A stretch of DNA of 64,000 nt from Rhodococcus sp. P-2 (GTDB taxonomy: Bacteria; Actinomycetota; Actinomycetes; Mycobacteriales; Mycobacteriaceae): positions 1,054,001-1,118,000 of the forward strand of contig NZ_CP066779.1 of NCBI RefSeq assembly GCF_016598535.1, given 5' to 3'. Below are positions 1 to 8,334 of this stretch, piece after piece. Position 1 is the first letter of the stretch; each line of letters begins with the position of its first letter. The notes under the pieces were generated by a model. It did no database searches, was not told where the DNA came from, and saw nothing but the letters and a program-made list of their open reading frames with translations. The translations under genes and the position numbers were made by a program.

Positions 1-186
1 AGCAACCGCAGCGCTCTGCTGATCGACCACCTCGAGGAAGCCGTCGCCGATCATCGCCGCAGCCGTCGGAGCCAGCTTGAGCATCCGTGTCGGAGAGCCG
101 CCGATGAGCACCCGGCCGCCCGAGTACGTGCGCACCTTGGGGTCCAACCGAATGCCGAAGCCGTCGGGGAGTCTTGCTGGTCGCAT
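1..186 (-). CDS. mftF: Mycofactocin glycosyltransferase MftF, N-terminal fragment (runs off window)
   Basis: Only the first 62 codons are present. The reverse strand reads from an ATG at 186 into [15 protein letters not shown], then [19 protein letters not shown], the usual N-terminal signature of MftF, the glycosyltransferase that builds the beta-1,4-glucose chain on mycofactocin. The catalytic GT2 domain lies outside the window. It follows mftE on the same strand with about 97 bp between them. A further upstream GTG start is possible, but the LPDGF element normally sits close to the N-terminus, which favours the ATG at 186. Confidence 0.85.
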
Positions 187-283
187 CAGATGATCGTAAG
201 GGACGTAGCCCGTCGTGCTGCAACTCGTCGCAGCCTCGAAAGCCGTCGCAGGTGGACCGTCCGCCCCCACTCGGTCGTGGTCG

Positions 284-976
284 TCACCGAAGCCTCCCAT
301 CTGGACCAGGCTCCCACCGGGCCAGTCCATCCGTCACGCGTCCTACCAACTCACCGAAGATGTATGCGCCGTCTTCGGCGGTAGCCCCGACTGGATTGCC
401 GAGAACGCCGTTTTGCGACACAGCGACCATACCGCCCGAACGCATTCCTGGCATCAGGTCCGCGATAGGAGACAAATTTCCTGTCTCAGCAAGGCTCATG
501 TGCACCAAATCGGGCGAAAGGTGCAGCAATAGGCTCGTTTCAGTGTGTCCCGCGTGCGCATCGGCACCCGCAACAGCGCACGGCACCCACGCGGCGTCAC
601 GTCCCTCGTATCGAAGAAGTGCCACAGCTTTGGCCAGCGCGGGACCGTTTCCGCCGTGGCCGTTGACGAACAGCACCCGCTTCGTCCATCTGAACGCCGA
701 CCTTCCGTATTCCACGACGAGGGTTTCCATGGCCTCGGCACCGATCGAAATCGTGCCGGCAAACCCTTCGTGTTCGCCGCTCGCCCCGTATTCGACGGCC
801 GGTGCCACGACGACGTCGGGCAGAGCCTGTGCGACTGCTCTCGCGATCCGCGTGTCGGTATCGAGAGGCAGGTGCGGTCCGTGTTGTTCGAAAGAACCGA
901 CCGGGACCACGACGGTGAGCGCAGTGCCCTCGAGCGCGGGACTCGGGATGGCAGCAAGGTCACGCGGAGAACTCAT
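284..976 (-). CDS. mftE: Mycofactocin precursor peptide peptidase MftE
   Basis: 230-aa creatininase-family metalloprotein. MftE cleaves the C-terminal Val-Tyr part from the MftC-modified MftA peptide, releasing the AHDP core. Metal-ligand motifs are visible: E30, H32 and D39 in the stretch [16 protein letters not shown], then NGHGGN near residue 105 and HAGHTETS at 141-148. The start at MSSPRDL was chosen because it fits the family length; an upstream in-frame extension is Cys/Arg-rich and unlikely to be real. Its place just before mftF and in the same direction is the usual MFT order, although here a DUF222/HNH gene separates it from the rest of the cluster. Confidence 0.92.
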
Positions 977-1025
977 CCCTCGATGGTATTGGTGCCGGCC
1001 CCTCCCACCGCAACACAGCATGCGG

Positions 1026-1057
1026 ATACACCGGAGCATGGTTGTGCCCCGGTGTAT
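1026..1057. repeat. Inverted repeat between the HNH gene and mftE
   Basis: ATACACCGG at 1026-1034 is repeated as CCGGTGTAT at 1049-1057 with a 14-nt loop. On the minus strand it lies just after the DUF222/HNH stop codon and about 50 nt before mftE. No T-run follows it, so it is at best a weak terminator; it could also be a remnant of the insertion that brought in the HNH gene. Confidence 0.5.
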
Positions 1058-1078
1058 GAGTTTTCAGTGGGCCGCGGT

Positions 1079-2317
1079 TCACGCCGCTGTCGGTGGGCTG
1101 TTCCCGCCGATCGGCTGCTGATACGGGTCAACGGACATGGGCGGATAGAACACCGTCTTCCGATCCGGGCCGATCTCCACTCTCCATTCCGTGTGGTGCA
1201 GCGTCCGGTGATGGTGGCCGCACAACAAGATCAGATTGTCGAGATCTGTTGGGCCACCATCATTCCAATGAACGATATGGTGAGCATCGCACCACCCCGA
1301 CGGCGTCCCGCACCCCGGGAACGCGCACCCACCATCACGAACCGCCAACGCCCGCCGCTGCGGCACCGTCGCGGTTCTCGCTTCCTTGCCGCAGTCGAGC
1401 GGAACACCGTTCTCGTCCAACAAGATCCGCGTCACGGTGCAGTCGCAGGCCAGCATCCGGGCCGTGTCGATACTGATCGGGCCCACCCAATCCGCCCACG
1501 CGAACCCCAACTCCTCCGTGGACGGCAACAGATCTTTCAATGCTTTGAGATCCGTCATGTCTTTCGCACTGGCGGTGACCGTGACGTGCGGTTTCACCCC
1601 GCCCTCGATCGGACCCAACCCCGCCCGCTCGTACCGGCGCAGGAGTTCGCAGAACCCGTCCGCGCGTCGTAATGCCGGCGTGCGGGTGTCTTTGACGCCG
1701 TCCTTCTCCGGTGTCGGAGCCGACAGGCTAGACAACAACGTGATCAGACGGGCCCCGTTGATCGCATCCAAATCACCCTTGACTGTGACCCGCCCGTACA
1801 AGCTTTTCGAGGCGTAGAACTCGTTACGCTCCGAATCCTCGCCTACCGGGACGCCGTCCTCGCGTGTGCCGTACTGCTTCTCGATCCGCCGGATCGCCGC
1901 CCGCACCGCATCACAATCCGCAATGTTCTTCGATGCCATGCCAAGCAGAATCCCGCGAGCCTTGTCCACGTCCGCCGGGGTCATGTTCTTCGGTGGATGC
2001 TGACAAAACGACGCCACCTGCCGGGCCTTCAACGCATCCACATCACCCCGATGAAACGCGTCCGCGACAACAGGTTCGAGCATCAACAACCGCGCCAACC
2101 CGACCAGCAGACTGCACTCACCGATCTCCAGATTCGTCGACCCGTGCAACCACTGCGCGATCGTCCGAAAACCCTTCCCGCCGAGAACCTCCCGGGAAAA
2201 CATCTCCACGATCAGCAACACCATCCGCGACTGCAACTCGTGCCGGACACGCACCAGATCCAGAACCTCACCCTTGAGGTCCTCGCCATCCAGCTGCCAC
2301 GCATCTCGACTGTCCAT
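1079..2317 (-). CDS. DUF222 / HNH endonuclease (13E12 repeat family)
   Basis: 412 aa. The N-terminal two thirds resemble the actinobacterial DUF222 domain (VRVRHELQSRMVLLIVEMF near the start). The C-terminus carries an HNH nuclease: CAFPGCGTPSGWCDAHHIVHW, then NDGGPTDLDNL and LCGHHHRTLHH. Such 13E12-family genes are multicopy in Mycobacterium and Rhodococcus, are often found as insertions, and several are LexA-regulated. The gene sits in the same direction between the FadH-like gene and mftE, so it interrupts an otherwise functional MFT gene set. A near-consensus SOS box lies 14 nt upstream of the start codon. The biological role of the family is unknown. Confidence 0.9.
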   Translation of the reverse strand: MDSRDAWQLDGEDLKGEVLDLVRVRHELQSRMVLLIVEMFSREVLGGKGFRTIAQWLHGSTNLEIGECSLLVGLARLLMLEPVVADAFHRGDVDALKARQVASFCQHPPKNMTPADVDKARGILLGMASKNIADCDAVRAAIRRIEKQYGTREDGVPVGEDSERNEFYASKSLYGRVTVKGDLDAINGARLITLLSSLSAPTPEKDGVKDTRTPALRRADGFCELLRRYERAGLGPIEGGVKPHVTVTASAKDMTDLKALKDLLPSTEELGFAWADWVGPISIDTARMLACDCTVTRILLDENGVPLDCGKEARTATVPQRRALAVRDGGCAFPGCGTPSGWCDAHHIVHWNDGGPTDLDNLILLCGHHHRTLHHTEWRVEIGPDRKTVFYPPMSVDPYQQPIGGNSPPTAA

Positions 2318-2330
2318 GTCAAAATCTTAA

Positions 2331-2346
2331 TCGAACATACTTTCGA
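2331..2346 (-). promoter_or_regulatory. Putative LexA (SOS) box of the HNH gene
   Basis: TCGAACATACTTTCGA matches the actinobacterial SOS box TCGAAC-N4-GTTCGA at 11 of 12 specified bases (G to T at the first base of the right half). It is 14-29 nt upstream of the HNH start codon, overlapping the likely promoter. 13E12-family genes are known members of the mycobacterial LexA regulon, which makes the match meaningful. Confidence 0.65.
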
Positions 2347-2369
2347 TAACCAGGGACATATCGGACGAC

Positions 2370-4319
2370 TTATATCGCCAACGCAGCCCGATGCCCCTCG
2401 ATGACGGCTGCATGTGAACGTCTCGGGGACAACGCATCACCGATGCGAAATATCTCGAAAGAACTTCCCTGCAAGGTGTTCCACAAATCGTCGACAGGTT
2501 CCTGCTGTGTCGCGAAGACCACCCAGTCGACCGCAACTTCCTCGACCACACCCGACGGAAGGTGAACCAAGCTCACGAGCGGCGAAGCCCCACCGCTCAC
2601 CGACGTCACCATCAGATCCGTCCGTTGCATGATCGACTTCTCGAACGCCCGGCGGTTCCACCCCTCGAAATCCAGGGTGATGCTCAGATCTTGGGCAACC
2701 ACCATGCCGTTGGTCGCGATCGTGACAATGCAACCTCGATCAGCGAGGAATTCCGCCACCGACGTGCCTTGATGGAATCCCAACTCGTCGTACACGAGCA
2801 CCGTTCCACTCGGCAGAACCCTGCCGTCGAGAACGTCTCGAACACTCACCACACGTTCTGATCCACGCCCCCAGGCCGGTCGCACAGGCCGCGCTCCGGT
2901 TGCAATCACGACCACGTCGGGCGCCTGCTCCTCCACGATCGCGCGATCAGCTCCAGCACCCAGCTCGATCGTCACACCGCTTCGGCGACACTCCGATTCG
3001 AGATTCCGGACGAGGTCGGCGAGCTCGCGGCGAGCCGATACCACCGAGGCGGTGAGAATCTGTCCGCCAAGTCTTCGTTCACGCTCGAACAGCGTCACCG
3101 CATGACCTCGCTGGGCCGCGGTGGCCGCAGCTTGCAGGCCGGCCGGGCCTCCGCCGACCACCAGCACAGTGCGACCTCGTCGCCGCGGCATCGGCAGCGG
3201 TACCGATTCCCGACCAGCGCGCGGGTTTTCCGTGCACCCCAACCAACGTCCCAGACCCATCCGCCCGACACATTCCTGGTTGCAGGACAGGCAGGTTCGC
3301 ACCTGTGCCGATTGTCCGGCACGCGCCTTGTTCACAAAATCCGGATCGGCGATCTGCCCGCGAACTACGCCCACCAGATCGCACACACCGTCCTCGAGTG
3401 CAGCTTCAGCGTGCTCTGGTGTCTTGAAACGGCCGACACCGACGACCGGAAGATCGACCGCTTCCTTGATCGCAGACGGGACGAAGTTGGCGTAGCCAGT
3501 GGGCACCGCCATCGACGCTTCGACCAGATGCAATGTTTCCGTGGCCATTCCGACGGTGGTGTTGATGTAGTCGACGTGACCGCCAGCTTCGACGAGTCGG
3601 GCGGTGGCTACTGCGTCGGACAGTTCGATCCCACCCCGCGTTCCTTCGTATCCACTGAGGCGCACGCCGAGCACACGATCCGGACCGATGGCCTCACGCA
3701 GTACCCCGAGCACTTCGAGAAGGAAACGCGCACGATGTGCCACGCCCCCGCCGTAGCGATCGGTGCGCAGGTTGGTCGAGGATGCGAGAAACGCGCGCAC
3801 AATGGACGACTGCGACGCCTGCAGTTCCACCCCGTCGAAGCCACCGGCGACGCAGTTGCGCGCAACAAGGGCGAACCCTTCGAGAATCTCGGCGATGTCC
3901 GCGTCGTCGACAGCCTTGGGCACCTCGCGGAACAACGGATCGGCGACGGCGCTCGGTGCCCACAGCGGCAATCGTGAGTAGGTTCCAGCGCCCTGACCCC
4001 CATTGTGGTTGATCTGCGCGAGAATCGATGAACCATGTGCATGAACGGCGTCGGTGATCCGCCGGTATCCCTCGATCGCTTCGGGCCGATAGCCCGCAAT
4101 CATCTTCTCGTACGGTCGATCCGAAGGATGCGTCGAGTGCTCCTCGGTGATGATCAGACCCGCACCACCGCGTGCCCGCGCCTCGTAGTAGCTCGCGTGC
4201 TGCTCGGTCGGCAACCCGCTCTCCGCGTAATTGGTCAGGTGCGCGGAGAACACGACCCGATTGCGGAGTGTCAGGTTGCCCAGGCGCAGTGGCGCGAAGA
4301 GGCGCGGGTACGGCGTCAT
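2370..4319 (-). CDS. Mycofactocin-system FadH/OYE-family oxidoreductase (first of two)
   Basis: 649 aa, built like 2,4-dienoyl-CoA reductase FadH: N-terminal FMN TIM barrel of the old yellow enzyme family (residues 1-335), a 4Fe-4S site with C343, C346, C350 and C362 (C-x2-C-x3-C-x11-C), and a C-terminal FAD/NAD(P) domain starting at VLVVGGGPAGLQAA (385-398). FadH/OYE pairs of this kind are recognised markers of mycofactocin clusters; their substrate is not established. The position of the catalytic Tyr of E. coli FadH (SEGYL) is Ser172 here (SQSSI). The start codon overlaps the SDR stop codon (TGATG), so translation is coupled to the SDR upstream. Confidence 0.85.
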   Translation of the reverse strand: MTPYPRLFAPLRLGNLTLRNRVVFSAHLTNYAESGLPTEQHASYYEARARGGAGLIITEEHSTHPSDRPYEKMIAGYRPEAIEGYRRITDAVHAHGSSILAQINHNGGQGAGTYSRLPLWAPSAVADPLFREVPKAVDDADIAEILEGFALVARNCVAGGFDGVELQASQSSIVRAFLASSTNLRTDRYGGGVAHRARFLLEVLGVLREAIGPDRVLGVRLSGYEGTRGGIELSDAVATARLVEAGGHVDYINTTVGMATETLHLVEASMAVPTGYANFVPSAIKEAVDLPVVGVGRFKTPEHAEAALEDGVCDLVGVVRGQIADPDFVNKARAGQSAQVRTCLSCNQECVGRMGLGRWLGCTENPRAGRESVPLPMPRRRGRTVLVVGGGPAGLQAAATAAQRGHAVTLFERERRLGGQILTASVVSARRELADLVRNLESECRRSGVTIELGAGADRAIVEEQAPDVVVIATGARPVRPAWGRGSERVVSVRDVLDGRVLPSGTVLVYDELGFHQGTSVAEFLADRGCIVTIATNGMVVAQDLSITLDFEGWNRRAFEKSIMQRTDLMVTSVSGGASPLVSLVHLPSGVVEEVAVDWVVFATQQEPVDDLWNTLQGSSFEIFRIGDALSPRRSHAAVIEGHRAALAI

Positions 4320-5146
4320 CAGACCTTGGAGTTTCCTTGATCGAGCGCGATATGACTTGCCGTGACGGTGCGTGAACCGTCACCGGCGAGCCACAGGACG
4401 GTGTCGGCGATCTCGTCGGGTTCGGCGAACGCGATGTCCGAGAGGATCGGAGTGAAGTTGGGAAGGTACTGCGGGAACTTGGCAAACACCTCGAGCGCAC
4501 CCTGGTCGACACCCATCGGCGTGTTGACTCCGTAAGGATGGATCGAGTTGACCCTGATCTTGTACTCCCCCAGTTCCTTTGCCGCGGCCTGCGTCAGTCC
4601 GACGAGACCGAACTTGGCGCTCGCGTAGTGCGCTTGCCCGGGCAGCGCCTTGAGTCCGGCCACCGAGCTGACCACGATGATCGATCCACCGCGCCCACAT
4701 TCGATGATCGCCGGCACCGAGGCCTTGAGGGTTTTCCAGACTCCGGTCAGGTTGATGTCGATCAGGGTTTCCCACTGCTCGTCCGACATTTCCCAGAATC
4801 GATTCCAATTACAGACCCCGGCATTGGCGACCACGATGTCGAGACGTCCGAACTGCTCGACACCGTCCTTGACCACCGCGGTGAGCGCTGCACCGTCACG
4901 GACATCGACCTCGCGAGCGAGGATCTTCCCACCCTCCGCTTCGACCAGACGTATCGTCTCGGCAAAGTCCTCGGAAGTTGCTGCGTCGTAAGAATTGTCC
5001 GACGCCACCGACGCGCACACGTCGACTGCGATAATCGCTGCTCCCTCGCGCGCCATCTTGACCGCGTGCGCACGTCCTTGACCGCGCGCTGCGCCGGTGA
5101 TGAAAGCAACTCGGCCTTCGAGCGAACGAACTGAACCCTGTGTCAT
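4319..5146 (-). CDS. Mycofactocin-coupled SDR family oxidoreductase
   Basis: 275-aa short-chain dehydrogenase. TGAARGQG (17-24) is the nucleotide site, NAG at 108-110, and the catalytic pair is Y174/K178 in YASAK with Ser near 160. After the second beta strand there is an insertion (about residues 45-60, ASVASDNSYDAAT). This insertion is the hallmark of the SDR subfamily that holds NAD(H) without exchange and passes electrons to mycofactocin. The ATG overlaps the stop of the upstream FadH-like gene (ATGA) and its own stop overlaps the next FadH-like start, giving a three-gene translationally coupled unit inside the mft locus. Confidence 0.9.
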   Translation of the reverse strand: MTQGSVRSLEGRVAFITGAARGQGRAHAVKMAREGAAIIAVDVCASVASDNSYDAATSEDFAETIRLVEAEGGKILAREVDVRDGAALTAVVKDGVEQFGRLDIVVANAGVCNWNRFWEMSDEQWETLIDINLTGVWKTLKASVPAIIECGRGGSIIVVSSVAGLKALPGQAHYASAKFGLVGLTQAAAKELGEYKIRVNSIHPYGVNTPMGVDQGALEVFAKFPQYLPNFTPILSDIAFAEPDEIADTVLWLAGDGSRTVTASHIALDQGNSKV

Positions 5147-7074
5147 GAGATAGCCCTCTCTGCAGAATTGAAACTCGTTCTAGTAGTAAACCCTGCACAC
5201 CGCCCTTCGCGGATGGATTCGAGAACAGTTCTCGGAGCAACCGAGTCACCCACCTGGATGTCGGCCGCCTCCCCCAGCGTTTCGTTCGGCAGACGAGGCG
5301 AACAGTCGATCACCACTTCGCACTCGAGCTGTGAGCGCTCACCGGTATGGACGTGTTCGACGCAGACGGCCCCTGAGGCGATTTCGACGACACGCGACGC
5401 GAGCACCCTGGTGATCCCGGCCCGCTGGATGCGAGTGTTGGCGCCGACCAGATCCCCACTCGCGCCGAGCCGCGAGCCGACGATGCTGTCCGGGGTGACA
5501 ATCGAGACGGAAGCGCCCTGGGCCGCGAGTGCTTCTGCGAGGGCCACTGCGACCGGTCCACCGAGCGGATCGATCAGCACGACCGGACCCGGCCCCACGG
5601 GGCTCAACTTCTCGAAGGTTTCCGACGCATCCAGCCACCGAACCGAGTCGTCGACCGGATACGTCGGCGGCCGCGCAGCACTACCGGTGGCAACCACAAC
5701 CAGCTCGCCCCGACGGCGTGCCTCGCCCAGGTCCTGCGAGTCGACCGCCGCCCCGGTCCGCATCGTCACGCCGCTGCGACGGCATTCGTCCTCGAGCCAC
5801 TGCGCGAGGAGTGCGAACCGGCCGCGGCCGTCACCTCGCGCAAAAGTTCGGATCATGCCACCGAACTGCGATGAACTCTCGACGAGTGTGACCGAGTGTC
5901 CCGCCACCGCTGAGATCCGCGCCGCCTCCATCCCGGCGGGGCCACCCCCCACGACCAGCACGGCTCCCGGTGTCGAAATCTGCTCTCGCTCATCGAGGTC
6001 CACCGACTCGAAACCCGCGCTCGGATTCCCGACGCACGTCACGACAGGATTTCGAGGATCACGCACGAGGCACGTCTGATTGCAGAGCACACACGGCCGG
6101 GGCCGATCGCCGCGCTCAGCTTTCACGACCAGGTCCGGGTCCGCGATCTGGGCCCTGGTCATCTCGACGAACTCGGCTACTTGCAGTGCTGCGTGAGCGT
6201 CGGCGATGTCCACGACGCTCCCCTGCAGGACAACGGGAATCGACACCGCGGCCTTGATCTCACGGCACAGGTCGAGGTTGAAGTTCGTCGGGCAGTGAAA
6301 GTCGGGGCGGTACCTGTCAGACGAATAGAGTCCGCCACGAACGACAACAAGGAGATCGAGGAGCGGAGACACTTCACGCGCAATACCGATGGCGAGATCG
6401 GGCGTCAGGCCCGCCCATGGCGCTTCCTCGTCGCAGGACAACCGCAAGGAGACAACGCGATCCGGTCCTAGTTCGTCACGCACGGCCGAAAGGATCTCGC
6501 GAACGAGGGCAACGCGATCAGTACCGTATCGGTCGTGCCGAGTGTTGGTCAGGCCCGAAAGGAATTGCCGCAGAATACTTCGAGGGCCGGCATCGAGTTC
6601 CACTCCGTCCATTCCCGAAGCGACGGCCAGCGCCGACGCTTCGCAGAAGCCGGCGATCAGCTGGTCGATTTCCGGCTGCCCCATTGCCATCGGCAATTCG
6701 CGAGTCACCGGGTCGGCCACTCTTGACGGTCCCCACAGCACCGATTGAGAGTATGCACTGGAACCCTGCATCCCGGTATGCCCCAGCCCGGCAAGAACCA
6801 ACGCTCCGTACGGAGCGCACGCAGTCGCGATCGACTGCCACCCCGGGCCACATTGCGGCGCCAGCGGTGCCCGCTCGTACGGCCAGTCGTCGGCAAGTAC
6901 CGACGCCACTTCGGTGACGACGATCCCGGCACCGCCTTCGGCGCGGCGCTGGTAATACGCCCGGTGCCGATCGGAAAGCGAGCGCCCCACAGCAAGATTG
7001 GTCTCGTGCGGACCGAAAACAACCCTGGACCGGACTCTGCGTCCGGCCAGGGTTGTGTGTTCGTGAAGGCTCAA
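5143..7074 (-). CDS. Mycofactocin-system FadH/OYE-family oxidoreductase (second of two)
   Basis: 643 aa, same layout as its paralogue at the other side of the SDR: OYE barrel, 4Fe-4S cysteines C328, C331, C335, C347 (C-x2-C-x3-C-x11-C), then FAD/NAD(P) domain from VLVVGGGPAGMEAA (372-385). Sequence identity to the neighbour is modest, so this is an old duplication. The catalytic Tyr of E. coli FadH is replaced by Ser166 (AGPRSILRQFL). It begins 26 nt after the mftD stop codon, consistent with the mft operon, and overlaps the SDR by ATGA. Substrate unknown; a role in steroid, terpenoid or MFT redox chemistry is speculative. Confidence 0.83.
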   Translation of the reverse strand: MSLHEHTTLAGRRVRSRVVFGPHETNLAVGRSLSDRHRAYYQRRAEGGAGIVVTEVASVLADDWPYERAPLAPQCGPGWQSIATACAPYGALVLAGLGHTGMQGSSAYSQSVLWGPSRVADPVTRELPMAMGQPEIDQLIAGFCEASALAVASGMDGVELDAGPRSILRQFLSGLTNTRHDRYGTDRVALVREILSAVRDELGPDRVVSLRLSCDEEAPWAGLTPDLAIGIAREVSPLLDLLVVVRGGLYSSDRYRPDFHCPTNFNLDLCREIKAAVSIPVVLQGSVVDIADAHAALQVAEFVEMTRAQIADPDLVVKAERGDRPRPCVLCNQTCLVRDPRNPVVTCVGNPSAGFESVDLDEREQISTPGAVLVVGGGPAGMEAARISAVAGHSVTLVESSSQFGGMIRTFARGDGRGRFALLAQWLEDECRRSGVTMRTGAAVDSQDLGEARRRGELVVVATGSAARPPTYPVDDSVRWLDASETFEKLSPVGPGPVVLIDPLGGPVAVALAEALAAQGASVSIVTPDSIVGSRLGASGDLVGANTRIQRAGITRVLASRVVEIASGAVCVEHVHTGERSQLECEVVIDCSPRLPNETLGEAADIQVGDSVAPRTVLESIREGRCAGFTTRTSFNSAERAIS

Positions 7075-7100
7075 CTCACAGCTCGATCAGAGCCGGAGAT

Positions 7101-8279
7101 TCAGCTCGCACCCAGCGTGCGGGTGAAGCCTTCCGGGATCACCAGATCCGCCGGACTCAGCTCGGTGATGGATGAGTGGCCGAGACCCATCAGCCCCGAG
7201 TCGATGCCCATCCGCATCAGGTCGAGCACGTTCTCGACACCGGCCTGGCCGTTCGCCGAGAGACCCCACAGGTAGGCGCGCCCGAGCATGACGGCCTTGG
7301 CTCCGAGTGCGAGTGCCTTGACGACGTCGCCGCCGCGTCGAATACCGCCGTCGAGAACAACTTCCACCTGATCGCCCACGGCCTCGGCGATGCCCGGGAG
7401 CACGCGGATCGGCGCCGGGGTGCCGTCGAGGTTGTTACCACCGTGGTTGGAGACCGAGATAGCGGAGACACCGGCGTCGACAGCTCGCTTCGCGTCGTCG
7501 ATGCGCATGATGCCCTTGAGCATGAACGGTCCACCCCACTGCTCACGCAGCCAGGCGATGTCTTCCCACGTCGGAAGCGGAGTCTGCATCCACTCGCCGT
7601 ACGCGCCGAAGAACGTCGGTGCCGGCTGGCCGGGAGCCGCGAGGTTGGGTGTGGTCAGATCCGGGATCTTGCCGGTCTTGGCGAACTCCAGCAACCACTT
7701 CGGACGCATGATGCCCTCGGGGGCGAACTGGAACATCGCCTTGAGATCCATCTTCTCGGGGATGGACGGGCTGCCCCAGTCGCGACCGTACGAGAAGGAC
7801 CAGTCGGTGGTGATGATCAGGCCCTTGGCACCGGCAGCGCGAGCGCGCTCCATACGCTGGAGAAGCACGTCGCGGCTGCCGACCCAATACATCTGGAAGA
7901 AGACCTGCGGGTTGGCCGCGGCAACTTCTTCGATGGACTTGCTGGCGAAAGAACTCAGTCCGATGGCTGTTCCCCGTGCTGCAGCCGCACGAGCTACAGC
8001 TACCTCACCGTCAGGGTGCACTGCCTGCACACCGGTCGGTGAAATCATGACGGGCAACGAAATGTCCTGGCCCATAATGGTGGTGGACATCTCGCGCTTG
8101 TCCGACAGTCCCGCAGCGTGGGGAGCGAAACCCAGTTCGCTGAATGCCGCGACGTTGTCGTCGACAGTCAGCCCTTTCTCGGATCCCGCCACCAACGCCG
8201 CGTACACGGACTTGGGCAACCTCTTCTTCGCACGGCGCTGTGCTTCTGCCACCGTCTCGAAGAAAGCATTCTTAGCCAT
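7101..8279 (-). CDS. mftD: Pre-mycofactocin synthase MftD
   Basis: 392-aa FMN-dependent alpha-hydroxy acid oxidase (LldD-like) fold. MftD oxidatively deaminates AHDP to give pre-mycofactocin with its redox-active dicarbonyl. FMN and active-site motifs are clear: K255 in FMLKGIMR, the catalytic H279 in SVSNHGGNNLDG, and DGGIRRGGDVVKALALGA (310-327) followed by MLGRAYLWG. The start at MAKNAFF is preceded by AGAGG at good spacing; an upstream in-frame extension overlapping mftC is rejected. It lies 55 nt after mftC in the standard mftABCD order. Confidence 0.95.
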   Translation of the reverse strand: MAKNAFFETVAEAQRRAKKRLPKSVYAALVAGSEKGLTVDDNVAAFSELGFAPHAAGLSDKREMSTTIMGQDISLPVMISPTGVQAVHPDGEVAVARAAAARGTAIGLSSFASKSIEEVAAANPQVFFQMYWVGSRDVLLQRMERARAAGAKGLIITTDWSFSYGRDWGSPSIPEKMDLKAMFQFAPEGIMRPKWLLEFAKTGKIPDLTTPNLAAPGQPAPTFFGAYGEWMQTPLPTWEDIAWLREQWGGPFMLKGIMRIDDAKRAVDAGVSAISVSNHGGNNLDGTPAPIRVLPGIAEAVGDQVEVVLDGGIRRGGDVVKALALGAKAVMLGRAYLWGLSANGQAGVENVLDLMRMGIDSGLMGLGHSSITELSPADLVIPEGFTRTLGAS

Positions 8280-8334
8280 TGAACTGACCTCTCTGGGGTG
8301 CAGCTTTCGCCGCACTGTCGGTATCGCGCAGTAG

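Noticed and set aside
5169..5182. TGAAACTCGTTCTA fits the loose KstR consensus upstream of the mycofactocin SDR
   Set aside because: It lies within the coding end of the FadH-like gene, the SDR is translationally coupled, and the extended arms are not symmetric. One chance match to a six-base core in 64 kb is expected.
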